Assembly: GCF_011369485.1 (NCBI RefSeq)
Contig: NZ_VXCA01000012.1
Coordinates: 124,001-188,000 of the forward strand
DNA length: 64,000 nt
Direction of reading: 5' to 3'
Source: Pseudomonas atagonensis
Lineage (GTDB): Bacteria; Pseudomonadota; Gammaproteobacteria; Pseudomonadales; Pseudomonadaceae
In this document: one piece after another, positions 21,426 through 31,234 of the stretch
Numbering within the stretch: the first letter of the stretch is position 1
Layout of the letters: the number at the start of each line of letters is the position of its first letter
The notes under the pieces: model-generated
The model's input: the letters and a program-made list of their open reading frames with translations, nothing else
Databases searched by the model: none
What the model was told of the DNA's origin: nothing
Made by a program: the position numbers and the translations under genes

Positions 21426-21757
21426 GAACACCTCATCACAAACAAATCAGAAGAAAACGTGATCAACAAACAGGATCCAATCTCAGCGTAGACGCAAAAA
21501 TTACCTTCGCATCAATAAGTTGCTGAAATGACTTACCGTCGGGGTCAGGTTGACTTTTCGGGCGTTGCGCGGCAGTTTGGACACCGCCGCCGCGGGCTCT
21601 ATTGGAATTAAGGTTATGCCCGTTTTTGTGAAAGGAACATGAAAAAGCGGTCGGCGAATCGTTTATATGAAACTCATACAGCCGCTGTTCAGACTTCTAC
21701 CGCTTATCGTCATTTTTAGTAGAAAAGTCCTACAGAAGTGTTCCCTTTATACTGGGA
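21426..21757. other. Divergent intergenic region between arnB and the recombinase
   Basis: This 332-base gap must hold the arn operon promoter and the promoter of the recombinase. It is richer in A and T than the flanking genes. A CTTAAT hexamer on the - strand (21607-21612) resembles one half of a PmrA site, but no second half-site at the right spacing was found. Near the recombinase, CTTCTAC and GTAGAAAAG form a loose inverted repeat. No tRNA or small gene is evident. Confidence 0.5.
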
Positions 21758-22750
21758 ATGTTGCAGTTGTTAGTTGGTGTGTTGAATTGTTTTTACTCAA
21801 GGCCTTTACGTTTGATTGACTTGCCCGCTGTTCCGTTGCAACTCCGCCAGAGCAACCCGATGACCGTGTATCTGGCGCGTCTGGCACCCTCCAGCCAACT
21901 GACCATGCGCTATGTTTTGCAGGACGCTGCCGACCGCCTCGGCTTTGAAGACATTAATGTCGAAGATATTCCTTGGCACGCCTTGCAGCCTGAAGATGTG
22001 GTGGCGTTAGTCGCCGCGTTGCGCGAGGACAATTACGCGCCGAACACTTCTTCGCTTTATGTCAATGCCGTGCGCGGCGTGATGAATGAAGCGTGGCGCA
22101 TGAGCCTGATTACTCAGGATCATTTATTGAAGATGCGTTCGGTCAAAGGCATTGCCGGCACGCGTCTGTCTCAAGGGCGCAACTTGAAGCGCACGCTGAT
22201 TCACGAATTGATGGAAGTGTGCGCCGCCGATCCCCGTCCTCAGGGCTTGCGCGACGCGGCGGTGATTGCCCTGTTGTACGGCACCGGCATGCGCAAGTCG
22301 GAATCGGTGGATCTGGATCTGAATCAGGTCGACTTCAGCGAGCGCAGCCTGACGGTGAACGGCAAGGGCAACAAACAACTGATCAAGTACGCACCGACCT
22401 GGGCGTTCGCCAAACTCAATGCCTGGCTGGAGTTTCGTCGCTCGCAACTCAAGGAAGGCGAGAGCGACGATGCGTTTCTGTTCAACCGCATTCGTCGCGG
22501 CAGCCACATCACCCGCGAGCGCATCACCAAGCACGCGATTTATTACATCGCCCGTCAGCGTGGCACTCAGGTCGGGGTGAAGATCATGCCCCACGATTTC
22601 CGCCGTTCGTTCATCACTCGGGTGATCGAGGAGCACGATCTGTCGATTGCGCAGAAGCTCGCACACCACAGCAATATCCAGACAACCGCCAACTACGACG
22701 TGCGCGACGACAACGAGCGGCGCCGCGCAGTGGATCGCTTCGACCTCTGA
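21758..22750 (+). CDS. Tyrosine site-specific recombinase (XerC/D-like integrase)
   Basis: A 330-residue tyrosine recombinase. The N-terminal SAM-like DNA-binding domain (about 35-125) is followed by a catalytic domain with all expected residues: R179 in LLYGTGMRKSE, K204 in the GKGNK hairpin, H279 and R282 in MPHDFRRSF, H303/304 in LAHHSNIQTT and Y313 in ANYDVRD. It is a solitary gene: no excisionase, phage gene or tRNA is next to it. ATG 21758 is used, with CTGGGA just upstream; another ATG at 21860 would remove 34 residues that lack family character. It could be a domesticated recombinase. Confidence 0.85.
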   Translation: MLQLLVGVLNCFYSRPLRLIDLPAVPLQLRQSNPMTVYLARLAPSSQLTMRYVLQDAADRLGFEDINVEDIPWHALQPEDVVALVAALREDNYAPNTSSLYVNAVRGVMNEAWRMSLITQDHLLKMRSVKGIAGTRLSQGRNLKRTLIHELMEVCAADPRPQGLRDAAVIALLYGTGMRKSESVDLDLNQVDFSERSLTVNGKGNKQLIKYAPTWAFAKLNAWLEFRRSQLKEGESDDAFLFNRIRRGSHITRERITKHAIYYIARQRGTQVGVKIMPHDFRRSFITRVIEEHDLSIAQKLAHHSNIQTTANYDVRDDNERRRAVDRFDL

Positions 22751-23809
22751 TCAGGACGCGGCGAACACATGGGCGGCGCCGAGTATCGACAGTTGCACCG
22801 CGCTGCCGGCCGGTGGCGCGTGCATGCCGGAGCTGCGCACCAGCAATGAACGGCCCGGATCGACGCTGGTTGACGAGCGCAGTTCGACGGTGAGCGTGCA
22901 GGTGTTGCCGGCGAAATCGCGTTCGGTGACCACGGCATTGCAGGCTTGCGCGTCGTTGACGCCGTCGGCCACTTGCAATTGCTCAGGGCGCAACATGATC
23001 TGCGCGTTGCCGATGAAACCGTTGCTGTTGACCGGCACCGGGCCGAGGTCGCAATGCGCCCAGCCGGATTCGATCCGCGCCGGCATCACCACCGCTTCAC
23101 CAAGGAAATGCGCGGTTTGCTCATCATCCGGGTAGCGGTAAAGGTCCATCGGGTGCCCCGATTGCACCAGTCGCCCGCCGCGCATGACCGCCAACTGATC
23201 AGCAAATGACAGCGCTTCGCCTTGATCGTGGGTCACCAGAATGGTGGTAACGCCGGCCTCTTCGAGCAGGCGCGCGACCATTTTGCGCATGGCGCTGCGC
23301 AAACCGGTGTCGAGGGCGGAAAACGGCTCGTCGAGCAACATCAAGCGCGGTTGCTGTGCCAGCGCCCGGGCGAGGGACACCCGTTGCTGCTGGCCGCCGG
23401 ACAACTCGTGCGGCCAGCGTCCGGCCATGTTGGCGTCAAGCGCCACGCTGTCCATCAGTTGCGCGATGCGCTCGGTTCTGGCCGCACCGGTCAGGGCTAG
23501 ACCGAAGCCGATGTTGGCGGCGACGGTCATGTGCGGAAACAGCGCGCCATCCTGCGGCACATAGCCGATCTGGCGTTGGTAGGCCGGCACGGCGTGCGTG
23601 CTGTCGACCAGCGTCTGGCCATTGAGCGTGAGGCTGCCGGCATCGGGAAACTCGAAACCGGCGATCATCCGCAACAGCGTGGTTTTGCCCGAGCCCGAGG
23701 GGCCGACGATAACGGTGCGGCTGCCGGTCGCGACGGACAGGCAGATGTCTTCCAGCGCTTTCTGTGCGCCAAAGGATTTACTCAAGGAGATCAGTTCGAG
23801 TGCGTTCAT
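22751..23809 (-). CDS. Fe(III) ABC transporter ATP-binding protein (FbpC/AfuC-like)
   Basis: A 352-residue ABC ATPase. Walker A is GPSGSGKTT (residues about 37-45), the signature is [15 protein letters not shown], and Walker B is [12 protein letters not shown], followed by the H-loop VTHDQGEAL. The last 110 residues form a TOBE-type regulatory domain (LRPEQLQV), as in iron and spermidine importers. It powers the permease encoded just upstream, whose stop its start overlaps by 4 bases. The 3' end abuts the stop codon of the convergent recombinase gene with no gap. Confidence 0.88.
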   Translation of the reverse strand: MNALELISLSKSFGAQKALEDICLSVATGSRTVIVGPSGSGKTTLLRMIAGFEFPDAGSLTLNGQTLVDSTHAVPAYQRQIGYVPQDGALFPHMTVAANIGFGLALTGAARTERIAQLMDSVALDANMAGRWPHELSGGQQQRVSLARALAQQPRLMLLDEPFSALDTGLRSAMRKMVARLLEEAGVTTILVTHDQGEALSFADQLAVMRGGRLVQSGHPMDLYRYPDDEQTAHFLGEAVVMPARIESGWAHCDLGPVPVNSNGFIGNAQIMLRPEQLQVADGVNDAQACNAVVTERDFAGNTCTLTVELRSSTSVDPGRSLLVRSSGMHAPPAGSAVQLSILGAAHVFAAS

Positions 23810-25401
23810 CGGCCAGCGGTGCGCCTGGATTGGTGATAGAGAATGGCCGTCAGCGGCAGCGAAAGCAGAACCATCAGCAGCGCGTAAGGCGCAGCAGCGG
23901 CGTAATCGATTTCGCTGGTCATGGCCCAGAAACCGGTGGCCAGTGTTCGCGTGCCGTTGGGGGCGAGCAGAAGCGTGGCGGTCAGCTCATTGGTGATCGC
24001 CAGAAACACCAGCGCCGCACCGGCGGCAGCACCGGGCGCGGCGAGGCGCAAGGTGATCAGCCACAAGGCGCGCAACGGCGAACGGCCAAGGCTTTGCGCA
24101 ATGTTTTCCAGCTCAACCGGCGCCTGCGCGAAACCGGCGCGCAGGCTGACCAGCGCACGCGGCAAAAACATCAGCAAGTAGGCGAGCAGCACGGTGATCG
24201 TGGTCTGGTAGATCGGCCGGGCGAAATGGATGGTTACGGTGACCAGCGCCAGCGCCACGACAATCCCCGGCAACGAACTGGTGATGTAATTGCAGCCTTC
24301 AAGCAAACGCTGCAACTTGCCCGGCGCACGAATCGACAGCCAGGCAATCGGAATCGCCGCCAGACTGGTCAGCAAGGCACCGGCCACACCGAACGACAGG
24401 GTTTGCAGGAGAGCCGGCAACAGCTCGCCACTTGCCCAGACCTCGGCGCCGCCCGCAATCAGCCAGCGGCCCAAGGTCAGCAGCGGCACACCGAGCGCGA
24501 GCATACAGGTCAGGCCTTGCAGGGCGAGCCCGCAAACCACCGCGCCGCGTTTCAAGCGAACAGTGCGTTGTTCGCGGGCGCTGCCGGAGCCGACTCGTGC
24601 ATAACGCGCCTGGCCACGGGCGGCGGATTCGGCTGTGAGCATCGCCAGACAACACAGGGCCAGCACCCCGGCGAGCATGTTCGCTGCAGGGCCGTTAAAG
24701 GTCGATTTGAACTGATCGAAAATCGCCGTGGTGAAGGTGTCGAAACGGATCATCGCGTAGAGACCGTATTCGGCCAGCAGGTGCAAACCGACCAGCAACG
24801 CACCGCCACAGATCGCCAGACGCAACTGCGGCAACACCACCCGGAAAAACACCGCCCAGGGTTTGAGGCCGAGGGATTCGGCAACGTCCTCGATGGCCGG
24901 ATCGAGACGACGCAAGGTCGCCGCAATCGGCAGATAAAGAAACGGGAAATAAGCGATCACCGACACCAGCACACCGGCGGGCAATCCATGAATCGACGGA
25001 ATCAGGCTGACCCACGCGTAACTGTGGACGAACGCCGGCACCGCCAGCGGCGCAACGGCGAGCAACGACCACAAACGCCGACCGGGCAGGTTGGTGCGTT
25101 CGGTCAGCCATGCCAGCGTGGTGCCGAGCACGATGCACAGCGGCAGGGTGATCAACACCAACAGCACGGTGTTAATCAGCAGTTCGGCCACACGCGGGCG
25201 GAACACCAACGCCTGAATGGTCGCCCAACCGGTGGTCCACGACACGCCAATCACGAAGGCGATCGGCAGCAAGGACAACAACGAAACGCCCACCGCCAAC
25301 GCAACCACCCACGATCCCCCGCGACCGTTGAGGGCGCGGGCTTTCAGTGGGCGGTGGGCGGAGGAGGCCGCAGCCACCTGCGCCGGTAAGGTTTCCGGCA
25401 T
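23806..25401 (-). CDS. Fe(III) ABC transporter permease (FbpB/AfuB-like, fused two-domain)
   Basis: A 531-residue permease with about twelve membrane segments arranged as two homologous halves of the binding-protein-dependent transport fold. Each half carries an EAA-type loop ([22 protein letters not shown] and [16 protein letters not shown]). This fused layout is typical of ferric-iron importers. ATG 25401 lies 3 bases after the stop of the binding-protein gene; a GTG one codon earlier is also possible. Confidence 0.88.
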   Translation of the reverse strand: MPETLPAQVAAASSAHRPLKARALNGRGGSWVVALAVGVSLLSLLPIAFVIGVSWTTGWATIQALVFRPRVAELLINTVLLVLITLPLCIVLGTTLAWLTERTNLPGRRLWSLLAVAPLAVPAFVHSYAWVSLIPSIHGLPAGVLVSVIAYFPFLYLPIAATLRRLDPAIEDVAESLGLKPWAVFFRVVLPQLRLAICGGALLVGLHLLAEYGLYAMIRFDTFTTAIFDQFKSTFNGPAANMLAGVLALCCLAMLTAESAARGQARYARVGSGSAREQRTVRLKRGAVVCGLALQGLTCMLALGVPLLTLGRWLIAGGAEVWASGELLPALLQTLSFGVAGALLTSLAAIPIAWLSIRAPGKLQRLLEGCNYITSSLPGIVVALALVTVTIHFARPIYQTTITVLLAYLLMFLPRALVSLRAGFAQAPVELENIAQSLGRSPLRALWLITLRLAAPGAAAGAALVFLAITNELTATLLLAPNGTRTLATGFWAMTSEIDYAAAAPYALLMVLLSLPLTAILYHQSRRTAGR

Positions 25402-25404
25402 CAC

Positions 25405-26418
25405 TTACAACAGTCCGGCCTGAGTCATCAGCTCGACGGCTTTCTTGCTGTCGAGTTTCGACGCATCGACTTTTGGCGCATCAAGATCCTTCAGCGGCGT
25501 CAGTTTCGGATTGGACGGCGCGTCCTTGCCGACCGCGTATTCGAAGGAATTGCCGGTGTGGAGAATTTCCTGGCCCTGTTTGCCGGTGACGTAGGCGAGG
25601 AATTTCTGCGCTTCGTCCTGATGTTTGCTGGAGGCCAGCACGCCACCGCCGGAGATGCTCACGAAGGCACCCGGGTCCCGATGTTTGAAGTAGTAGAGTT
25701 TGGTGTTCTTGCTGTTTTCGCCAGTCTTGGATTGATCGACGAAACTGTAATAGTGGTAGATCACGCCGCTGTCGATCTGCCCGGCATTCACCGCTTTGAG
25801 CACGGCGCTGTTGCCACGGTAGACGGTGGCGTTGGTTTTCATGCCTTTGAGCCAGTCGAGCGTGGCCGCTTCACCTTTCTGTTCCAGTACGGCAGCGACG
25901 ATTGCCTGGAAGTCCGCACCGGCCGGGGAGGCGGCCCAGCGACCTTTCCAGTCAGGTTTGGCCAGGTCGAGCAGGGACTTCGGCAGATCTTTTTCCGCCA
26001 GTTTGCTTGGGTTGTAGACGAACACGGTGGAGCGCGCAGCGATGCCGACCCACTTGCCGTGCGCCGGGCGATAGGCCGAATCCACTTGTTCCAGGGTCGC
26101 CGGCGCCACCGGGGCAAACAGCTTGGCGTTGTCCACCAGCACCATCGCCGGGGAGTTCTCGGTCAAAAACACATCTGCCGGCGAGGCGGCGCCTTCCTGC
26201 ACTAACTGGTTGCCCATTTCGGTGTCGTCGCCATTGCGAATCGTCACCGGAATACCGGTTTCTTCGGTAAACCCGGCGACCCAGGCTTTGGTCAGGCTTT
26301 CGTGCTGAGCGTTGTAGACCACCAGACCCACGCTGTCGGCGGCAAACGCCTGACCTGCGCCGAGGAGGGCCGTGGCCAGCAACGCGCGTTTCAGAAAGGA
26401 CGGAAACTGTGGATTCAT
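25405..26418 (-). CDS. Fe(III) ABC transporter substrate-binding protein (FbpA-like)
   Basis: A 337-residue periplasmic protein. A signal peptide is clear (FLKRALLATALLGAGQAFA, cleaved before ADSVG). The mature part has the fold of class II ferric-binding proteins: VYNAQHESLTKAWV at the start, DVFLTENSPAM, and the two-tyrosine region near VIYHYYSFVDQ that binds Fe(III) in the family. It is the first gene of a three-gene operon and has a Fur-like site about 60 bases upstream, which fits iron-starvation control. Confidence 0.88.
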   Translation of the reverse strand: MNPQFPSFLKRALLATALLGAGQAFAADSVGLVVYNAQHESLTKAWVAGFTEETGIPVTIRNGDDTEMGNQLVQEGAASPADVFLTENSPAMVLVDNAKLFAPVAPATLEQVDSAYRPAHGKWVGIAARSTVFVYNPSKLAEKDLPKSLLDLAKPDWKGRWAASPAGADFQAIVAAVLEQKGEAATLDWLKGMKTNATVYRGNSAVLKAVNAGQIDSGVIYHYYSFVDQSKTGENSKNTKLYYFKHRDPGAFVSISGGGVLASSKHQDEAQKFLAYVTGKQGQEILHTGNSFEYAVGKDAPSNPKLTPLKDLDAPKVDASKLDSKKAVELMTQAGLL

Positions 26419-26477
26419 GACGAGAACGCTCCTGTTTTTTAGACGTTATGGGCAGGCATTCGCGGGCAGATTTCAAT

Positions 26478-26496
26478 GCGAATGATTTGCATATGT
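26478..26496 (-). promoter_or_regulatory. Candidate Fur box upstream of the iron ABC operon
   Basis: The 19 bases reading GCGAATGATTTGCATATGT resemble the Fur consensus, with AATGAT and CAT in the conserved half-site positions. They lie 60 bases before the FbpA start codon in an A/T-rich stretch. The match is partial (about 10 of 19 positions). The family of the operon it precedes makes it credible. Confidence 0.5.
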
Positions 26497-26628
26497 TGAG
26501 TCGCAGGCAATGTAGAGAGGCAAATGAGAAAAAAACGTCAAACAAACCGTTAATACATGTCATTTCCATTCAGATTAGCAGCGACTCGCTGACGCACGAT
26601 GCCCGTGCGTCATTCAACGTCAGGATGT

Positions 26629-27146
26629 TCAGGAGGGATTGGGAATGTAGGCGACGCTCTGGTCTACGCAGCCGTGGAAAACCTGCTCGCCACGGGTGGG
26701 GGTGGTGGTGATGACCCGGTGATCGCGGCTCAAGTACTCCAGCGGCATTGCTTCGCCACTGTGGTACTGGGCGACGATGATCGTGCGTTGCGGATTCCAC
26801 TGTTGGCCGCTGTTGCGTTCAGTTGCTCGCCGAGCAGGTAAATCAGCCACACGCTGAGCCAGGCCGAAACCACCGAAGACAGTCGCAGCGACCAGGGGCC
26901 GAGGCCACCGGTCAGCCAACTGGACGCGGTAATCAGCCAGTACGACAACAGCGGCTTGTCGTAGTACGGATCACCCTTGAGATATGGGTCGAAGTAATCA
27001 CCGCTTTGCAGCATCTGCAAGGCAATGTTGGCCCAACGGGTTTCCGCGCCCCACAGCTCACGACTGCCCAGCCCGAACAACAGCATCAGGGCTGTCGCTG
27101 CCAGCAGGATCCATAACGCTTTGCGATCGTGTGCCGCCGAGGTCAT
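26629..27146 (-). pseudogene. Internally deleted GT39 glycosyltransferase relic
   Basis: From ATG 27146 the frame codes for a good GT39 N-terminus of about 109 residues ([20 protein letters not shown], then LWGAETRWANIALQML with the acidic motif, and DKPLLSYW), ending near GEQL at 26820. The sequence then continues in another frame with a plausible soluble C-terminal tail of about 63 residues (QQWNPQRTIIVAQYHSGEA through GEQVFHGCVDQSVAYIP) and a stop at 26629. The central membrane region that such proteins need, some 300 residues, is absent. The start overlaps the end of arnT2 by 4 bases, so it was once part of that operon. I infer an internal deletion that also shifted the frame. Confidence 0.7.
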
Positions 27147-28864
27147 GGCTGGCTTTTGCTGAACAGGTAAATTTGCAGGTTGCCGCGTTGGTAATGCTTG
27201 CCGTCCGGCGGTAACAGCTCGATTTCCTGGGCTTCCTGAACGCTGTTGACCCGCATCACCACACCCACCGAGCCCTTTTTGCGTGCTTCGGTCATCCATT
27301 GGCCGACGTCGTCCAGACCCACCTTACGCGAGGCCATGGCAGGGTCATCGAGACCGTATTTCAGCTCGCCGACGGTGTTGAACAGGTCAACTTGCGGACG
27401 CTTCAAGCGCCACGACAGTGCCGATGCAGCCCCCAGATCGTTGCTCAACAAAGAAGAGGTTTCACTCAAGGCCTGTTGATGCTCGGCAATAAACTGATCA
27501 GGCATCTTGCTGTCGACAATCTGCGCCGGCATCGCCGCCGGCAACAACGCAATCAACAGGCCGATGCCCAGCGCCGGCATGGCCCATAAGGTCAACGGCC
27601 GCATGATTTTCAGGGCGTTGGCGATGATCCAGCCAATCAGCACGATGAACACCAGCGACAGGCTGAACATCTCGGTGTTTTCGTAAATCTCTTTGCTGGC
27701 CTGCAAGTAGATCAAGGCAATCAGCGCTACACTGGCCAGCAGCGTGTTGACCACGCCGTTCAGGCGCAGCACTCGCGCGTTGCCGCTGTCCAGCCAGTTC
27801 ACCACGGTGTGGCCCATCAACAAGGCCAGCGGCATCAGGCACGGCATGATGTAGGTCGGCAACTTGCCGCTGCTCAGGCTGAAGAACACCAACGGCAGCA
27901 GGAACCACAAGGCGAGGAAAGCGATTTTCGGCTGCGCCTTTTCGCGCCAGGTGCGGATCAATGTCGACGGCAACAACAGCGCCCACGGCAGCGTGGACGC
28001 AAACAGCAGCGGCAGGTAGAACCACCATGGCCGCGCATGCTGAGCGTCATCGCCCGCAGCGAAACGACGGATGTGTTCGTGCCAGAAGAAGAATCGCCAG
28101 AAGTCCGGTTCGCGCACGTGCACGGCCAGTGCCCACGGCACGCTGACCAGTGCAGTCACCAACACCGCCACCGGGCCGAAACGCAGCAATTCGCCAAAGC
28201 GGCGTTGCCAGATCATGTAGGGCAGGGCGATCAGCACCGGCAGCAACAGGGCGAGAAAGCCTTTGGTCATCAGGCCCATGCCGCACGCCGCGCCCAACAG
28301 CGCCCAACTGCCAATCCGCGCCGCCGTGGTGCGACTGTCGATGGCAAACCAGACCGCCACCAGACTCAGGCTGACCCACAAGGTGAACTGCGGATCGAGG
28401 TTGGCATAACCGGCCTGACCGGCAATCAGACCGAAACTCATGAACAGCAGTGCACACGCCGCACTGATACGCGGGCTGTTCCACAGTCGCGCGGCCAGCA
28501 GGTAAGTGAGCCAGACACTGGCGCCGGTGCTCAGCGCCGAGGCAATGCGCACACCAAACAGGTTGTCGCCAAAAATCGCCTGGCCGATGGCAATCATCCA
28601 GTAACCGGCGATGGGTTTCTCGAAGTAGCGAATGCCCATGAAATGCGGCGCCACCCAGTTGCCGCTCAGGAGCATTTCCTGGCTGATTTGGCCGTAACGG
28701 GTTTCGTCGGGGATCCATAAGCCGTGAGTCATCAGCGGCAACAGATAAAACAGCACAAAAGCGAGGATCAGACCGGGAATGGCCCAGCGCTCAAATGTTC
28801 GTGCCGTGTGCGCTTGCGATAAATGCCGGACAGCGTGGCGCAACGGTTTGTTATCAGACGTCAT
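27143..28864 (-). CDS. arnT: Second aminoarabinose transferase-like glycosyltransferase (ArnT paralogue)
   Basis: A 573-residue GT-C enzyme, strongly similar along its length to the operon ArnT at 14725: [57 protein letters not shown] and the C-terminal [11 protein letters not shown]. It has a 25-residue N-terminal extension. The catalytic acidic pair is kept, so it is probably active on lipid A or another polyprenyl-linked sugar acceptor. It is not inside the arn operon but heads a small unit with the deleted glycosyltransferase. Confidence 0.88.
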   Translation of the reverse strand: MTSDNKPLRHAVRHLSQAHTARTFERWAIPGLILAFVLFYLLPLMTHGLWIPDETRYGQISQEMLLSGNWVAPHFMGIRYFEKPIAGYWMIAIGQAIFGDNLFGVRIASALSTGASVWLTYLLAARLWNSPRISAACALLFMSFGLIAGQAGYANLDPQFTLWVSLSLVAVWFAIDSRTTAARIGSWALLGAACGMGLMTKGFLALLLPVLIALPYMIWQRRFGELLRFGPVAVLVTALVSVPWALAVHVREPDFWRFFFWHEHIRRFAAGDDAQHARPWWFYLPLLFASTLPWALLLPSTLIRTWREKAQPKIAFLALWFLLPLVFFSLSSGKLPTYIMPCLMPLALLMGHTVVNWLDSGNARVLRLNGVVNTLLASVALIALIYLQASKEIYENTEMFSLSLVFIVLIGWIIANALKIMRPLTLWAMPALGIGLLIALLPAAMPAQIVDSKMPDQFIAEHQQALSETSSLLSNDLGAASALSWRLKRPQVDLFNTVGELKYGLDDPAMASRKVGLDDVGQWMTEARKKGSVGVVMRVNSVQEAQEIELLPPDGKHYQRGNLQIYLFSKSQP

Positions 28865-28921
28865 GAGTGGACCTTGGCGCAGATATAAAAGTTGGGGGTG
28901 AAACAGTGTGTTTAAAGCGTG

Positions 28922-29632
28922 TTAGTTCTGCGCATGGGCAAGGTTTAACGTTTTCCAGAACGGCACATTAATAATGCCCAGTACGTTGAGTTGTTTATGG
29001 CTGTCAATGCGCACCAGCAATACGCTGCCGTATTCGGCGGCAATCGCATGGGGAAAACCGGTTTGCTTTTCAAAGTCGCTGATGCAACTGCTGTGGGTCA
29101 CCAGCACCAGATTCTGTTTGTCTGCCTTGTGTGCGATCACTTCGTCGCGCAGTACCGGGCCGCAAGTGGCCAGCCAGTCTTGCGCGCTGGCGTCCTGACC
29201 GAACATGTAATGCGCGGTTTGCGCAGTACGGGTCAGCGGACTGCTCAACACTTGCGCCTGCTGCATGCCTAATTGCCGGAAGCCTTGTCCCAAGGCCTGC
29301 GCCGCCACGCTGCCAACCTGAGTGATGCCGTCCGCCGGCCCCAGGCAGCTGTTGGCGGAACGATCACAACGTTCGGTATGGCGCACCAGTGCGACCACTT
29401 CACCGGCCTGCCAGGCCTGCATCCATTGTGCGGTGATGCGGCTGTTGGCGTGATCCAGATCGGTCGGTGAACGAGGCCAGAACACAAAACCGCTGACCAG
29501 AATCGCCACGAACATGACGCAAACCAGCGCGAGCAACAAACGTAAACGCAGGGTTCGCGGTGACCTGAATAAAGTTTCCAATTGAAATAATTGCGCCACA
29601 ATCTTGCCCCTTTTGAAGACTCGGTATTTCAT
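28922..29632 (-). CDS. Histidine phosphatase family protein, membrane-anchored (PmrG/Ais-like)
   Basis: A 236-residue protein with one N-terminal membrane anchor (residues about 31-53) and a periplasmic histidine phosphatase domain. The catalytic motif is LVRHTERCD, with H85 as the phosphorylated His; the second His lies in VLVTHSSCISD. Its size and anchor resemble Ais/PmrG, the phosphatase that acts on LPS core heptose phosphate. Its place next to arnT2 supports an LPS role. The start has only a weak ribosome site; a GTG eleven codons downstream is an alternative. Confidence 0.75.
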   Translation of the reverse strand: MKYRVFKRGKIVAQLFQLETLFRSPRTLRLRLLLALVCVMFVAILVSGFVFWPRSPTDLDHANSRITAQWMQAWQAGEVVALVRHTERCDRSANSCLGPADGITQVGSVAAQALGQGFRQLGMQQAQVLSSPLTRTAQTAHYMFGQDASAQDWLATCGPVLRDEVIAHKADKQNLVLVTHSSCISDFEKQTGFPHAIAAEYGSVLLVRIDSHKQLNVLGIINVPFWKTLNLAHAQN

Positions 29633-29929
29633 TCAGCGCAACGCAAGGCTTAGGCAGCGAGCAACTTTACGACGAGTGAGTTGAATGCAGGCTGAACACT
29701 ACGTTCAGGGTCGTGGCGAGGCAGTGAAGAACTTGTGAAAAAATTGCCAGAAGTTAGCAGGCACAACTAAAGCGGCCATTTGATAAATAAACTCAAATGC
29801 AGTTTTTGTTTGCGAATGGGGTTAACAAATTCCGGCCACTGAGGCAAAGCTGCAAACCTGGGCCCGGCCGTCGTCGCGGGTCTATGGTTACGTTTACGTC
29901 TGACAACTGCTGCGGAGTCAACCCGGTTA
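29633..29929. other. Divergent region between phosphatase and sensor kinase
   Basis: A 297-base gap that must contain promoters for both divergent genes. A short direct repeat, GGTTAC followed by GTTTAC, lies about 45 bases before the kinase start. No reading frame, RNA gene or strong hairpin could be recognised. Confidence 0.4.
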
Positions 29930-31234
29930 ATGGATTTCAAACAAAGCCTGACGAAAAGGATTGTGATCGTCTTCGCCTCGATGAGCGCTCTGGTCGCCGG
30001 TGTGTTCGCGCTGGGAATTGTCGCCACGGTGCACGTGGTCGAGCGCAAATTGACCACCACCACGCTGGCGGGTGGTTTGCATCGGCTGCTGGCCATGGAT
30101 GACATCAGCCAGTGGAGCCACAAACCGGAAAAGAGCGAACTGTTCTTCGCCGAGGGTGGAAAAGGGTCGTTGGCGTTGACCAGACAACTGGCGGCGCTGC
30201 CTCCGGGGTTTCAGGAGATCAAATTCCACGGCGATGACTTTTACGCCATGGTCGAGTCGGTGGCGGGGCGCAAGTACGTGCTGCTGCGTGATCAGGAAAG
30301 TCTCGAACAACGTGAGCGCCTGCTGTTCATCGTGGTGATCGTCGGTTTTATTCTCAGCATTCTGTTGGCCGTTTTACTGGGACGCCTGTTGGCGCGGCGG
30401 GTCATGGCGCCGGTGATTCGTCTGGCCTTGCAGGTGCGCCATCGGGATCAGTTGATTGAGCTCGCGCCGCCACTGCACCCGGACTACGCAGCGGATGAGG
30501 TGGGCGAGCTGGCACTGTCCTTCGACCAGACGCTGGGACGCCTGCGCGAAACCCTCAGCCGGGAAAAACTCTTCACCAGCGACGTCAGCCACGAATTGCG
30601 CACGCCGTTGATGGTACTCGCCAGCTCCTGCGAGCTGCTGCTGGCCAACCCTTCGCTGGACGCTCGCTCATCGGCGCAAGTCAGCCGCATCGCCCGGGCC
30701 AGCCACGAGATGCGCCAACTGGTGGAAACCTTCCTGATGCTCGCACGCAAGCCGGAAGACGCCGGTATCCAGGCCACTTGTACGCTCAAGCAAGTGGCGG
30801 ATACGCAGGTGGAAGTCTGGGGGCGGTTGATTCGCGAGAAAGGCCTTGAATTCGTCTACGACTCGCAACACGCAGGCACCGCGACGCTGAACCTGACGCT
30901 GTTGCAATCGGTGATGGGCAACCTGCTTCGCAATGCCTGGCACTACACCGATCACGGCTTCGTTCGCCTGACCTTGAACGAGCGTGGTTTTGTCGTTGAG
31001 GACAGCGGCATCGGCATTCCGGAAGAGCAGCGTCACGCGATGTTCCAGCCCTTCGTCCGGGGCGAGGAACAACGCGGAGAAGGCCTGGGGTTGGGCCTGT
31101 CGCTGGTGCAGAGAATCTGCAGCCAGCAACACTGGCAGGTGCAACTGACCACACGCGAACCCAACGGCTGTCGCTTCACCGTGACCGTGGCTCAGGAGGA
31201 GGGTGGACACCCGCGTGAATTGCCGGCTGCCTGA
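29930..31234 (+). CDS. Sensor histidine kinase, no adjacent response regulator
   Basis: A 434-residue sensor kinase. Two membrane helices (about 11-35 and 132-156) enclose a periplasmic sensor loop of some 95 residues. A HAMP-like linker follows, then the HisKA box FTSDVSHELRTPLM with H221, and an HATPase domain with the N box (NLLRNAWHY), G1 (EDSGIGIP) and G2 (GEGLGLGLSLV). No response regulator lies on either side. Neighbours with LPS roles make an envelope stimulus plausible, but the signal is unknown. The 3' end overlaps the convergent pqiC by 43 bases. Confidence 0.87.
   Translation: MDFKQSLTKRIVIVFASMSALVAGVFALGIVATVHVVERKLTTTTLAGGLHRLLAMDDISQWSHKPEKSELFFAEGGKGSLALTRQLAALPPGFQEIKFHGDDFYAMVESVAGRKYVLLRDQESLEQRERLLFIVVIVGFILSILLAVLLGRLLARRVMAPVIRLALQVRHRDQLIELAPPLHPDYAADEVGELALSFDQTLGRLRETLSREKLFTSDVSHELRTPLMVLASSCELLLANPSLDARSSAQVSRIARASHEMRQLVETFLMLARKPEDAGIQATCTLKQVADTQVEVWGRLIREKGLEFVYDSQHAGTATLNLTLLQSVMGNLLRNAWHYTDHGFVRLTLNERGFVVEDSGIGIPEEQRHAMFQPFVRGEEQRGEGLGLGLSLVQRICSQQHWQVQLTTREPNGCRFTVTVAQEEGGHPRELPAA

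Noticed and set aside
21600..21620. PmrA box before arnB
   Set aside because: Only one CTTAAT half-site is visible, about 180 bases from the start codon, with no second half at the required spacing.
21426..21757. tRNA or attachment site next to the recombinase
   Set aside because: No cloverleaf sequence or matching direct repeats could be found in the flanks.
23764..25389. A 541-codon + strand frame rich in Gln and Arg
   Set aside because: It is antisense to the iron permease gene; its composition is that of complementary membrane-protein codons.
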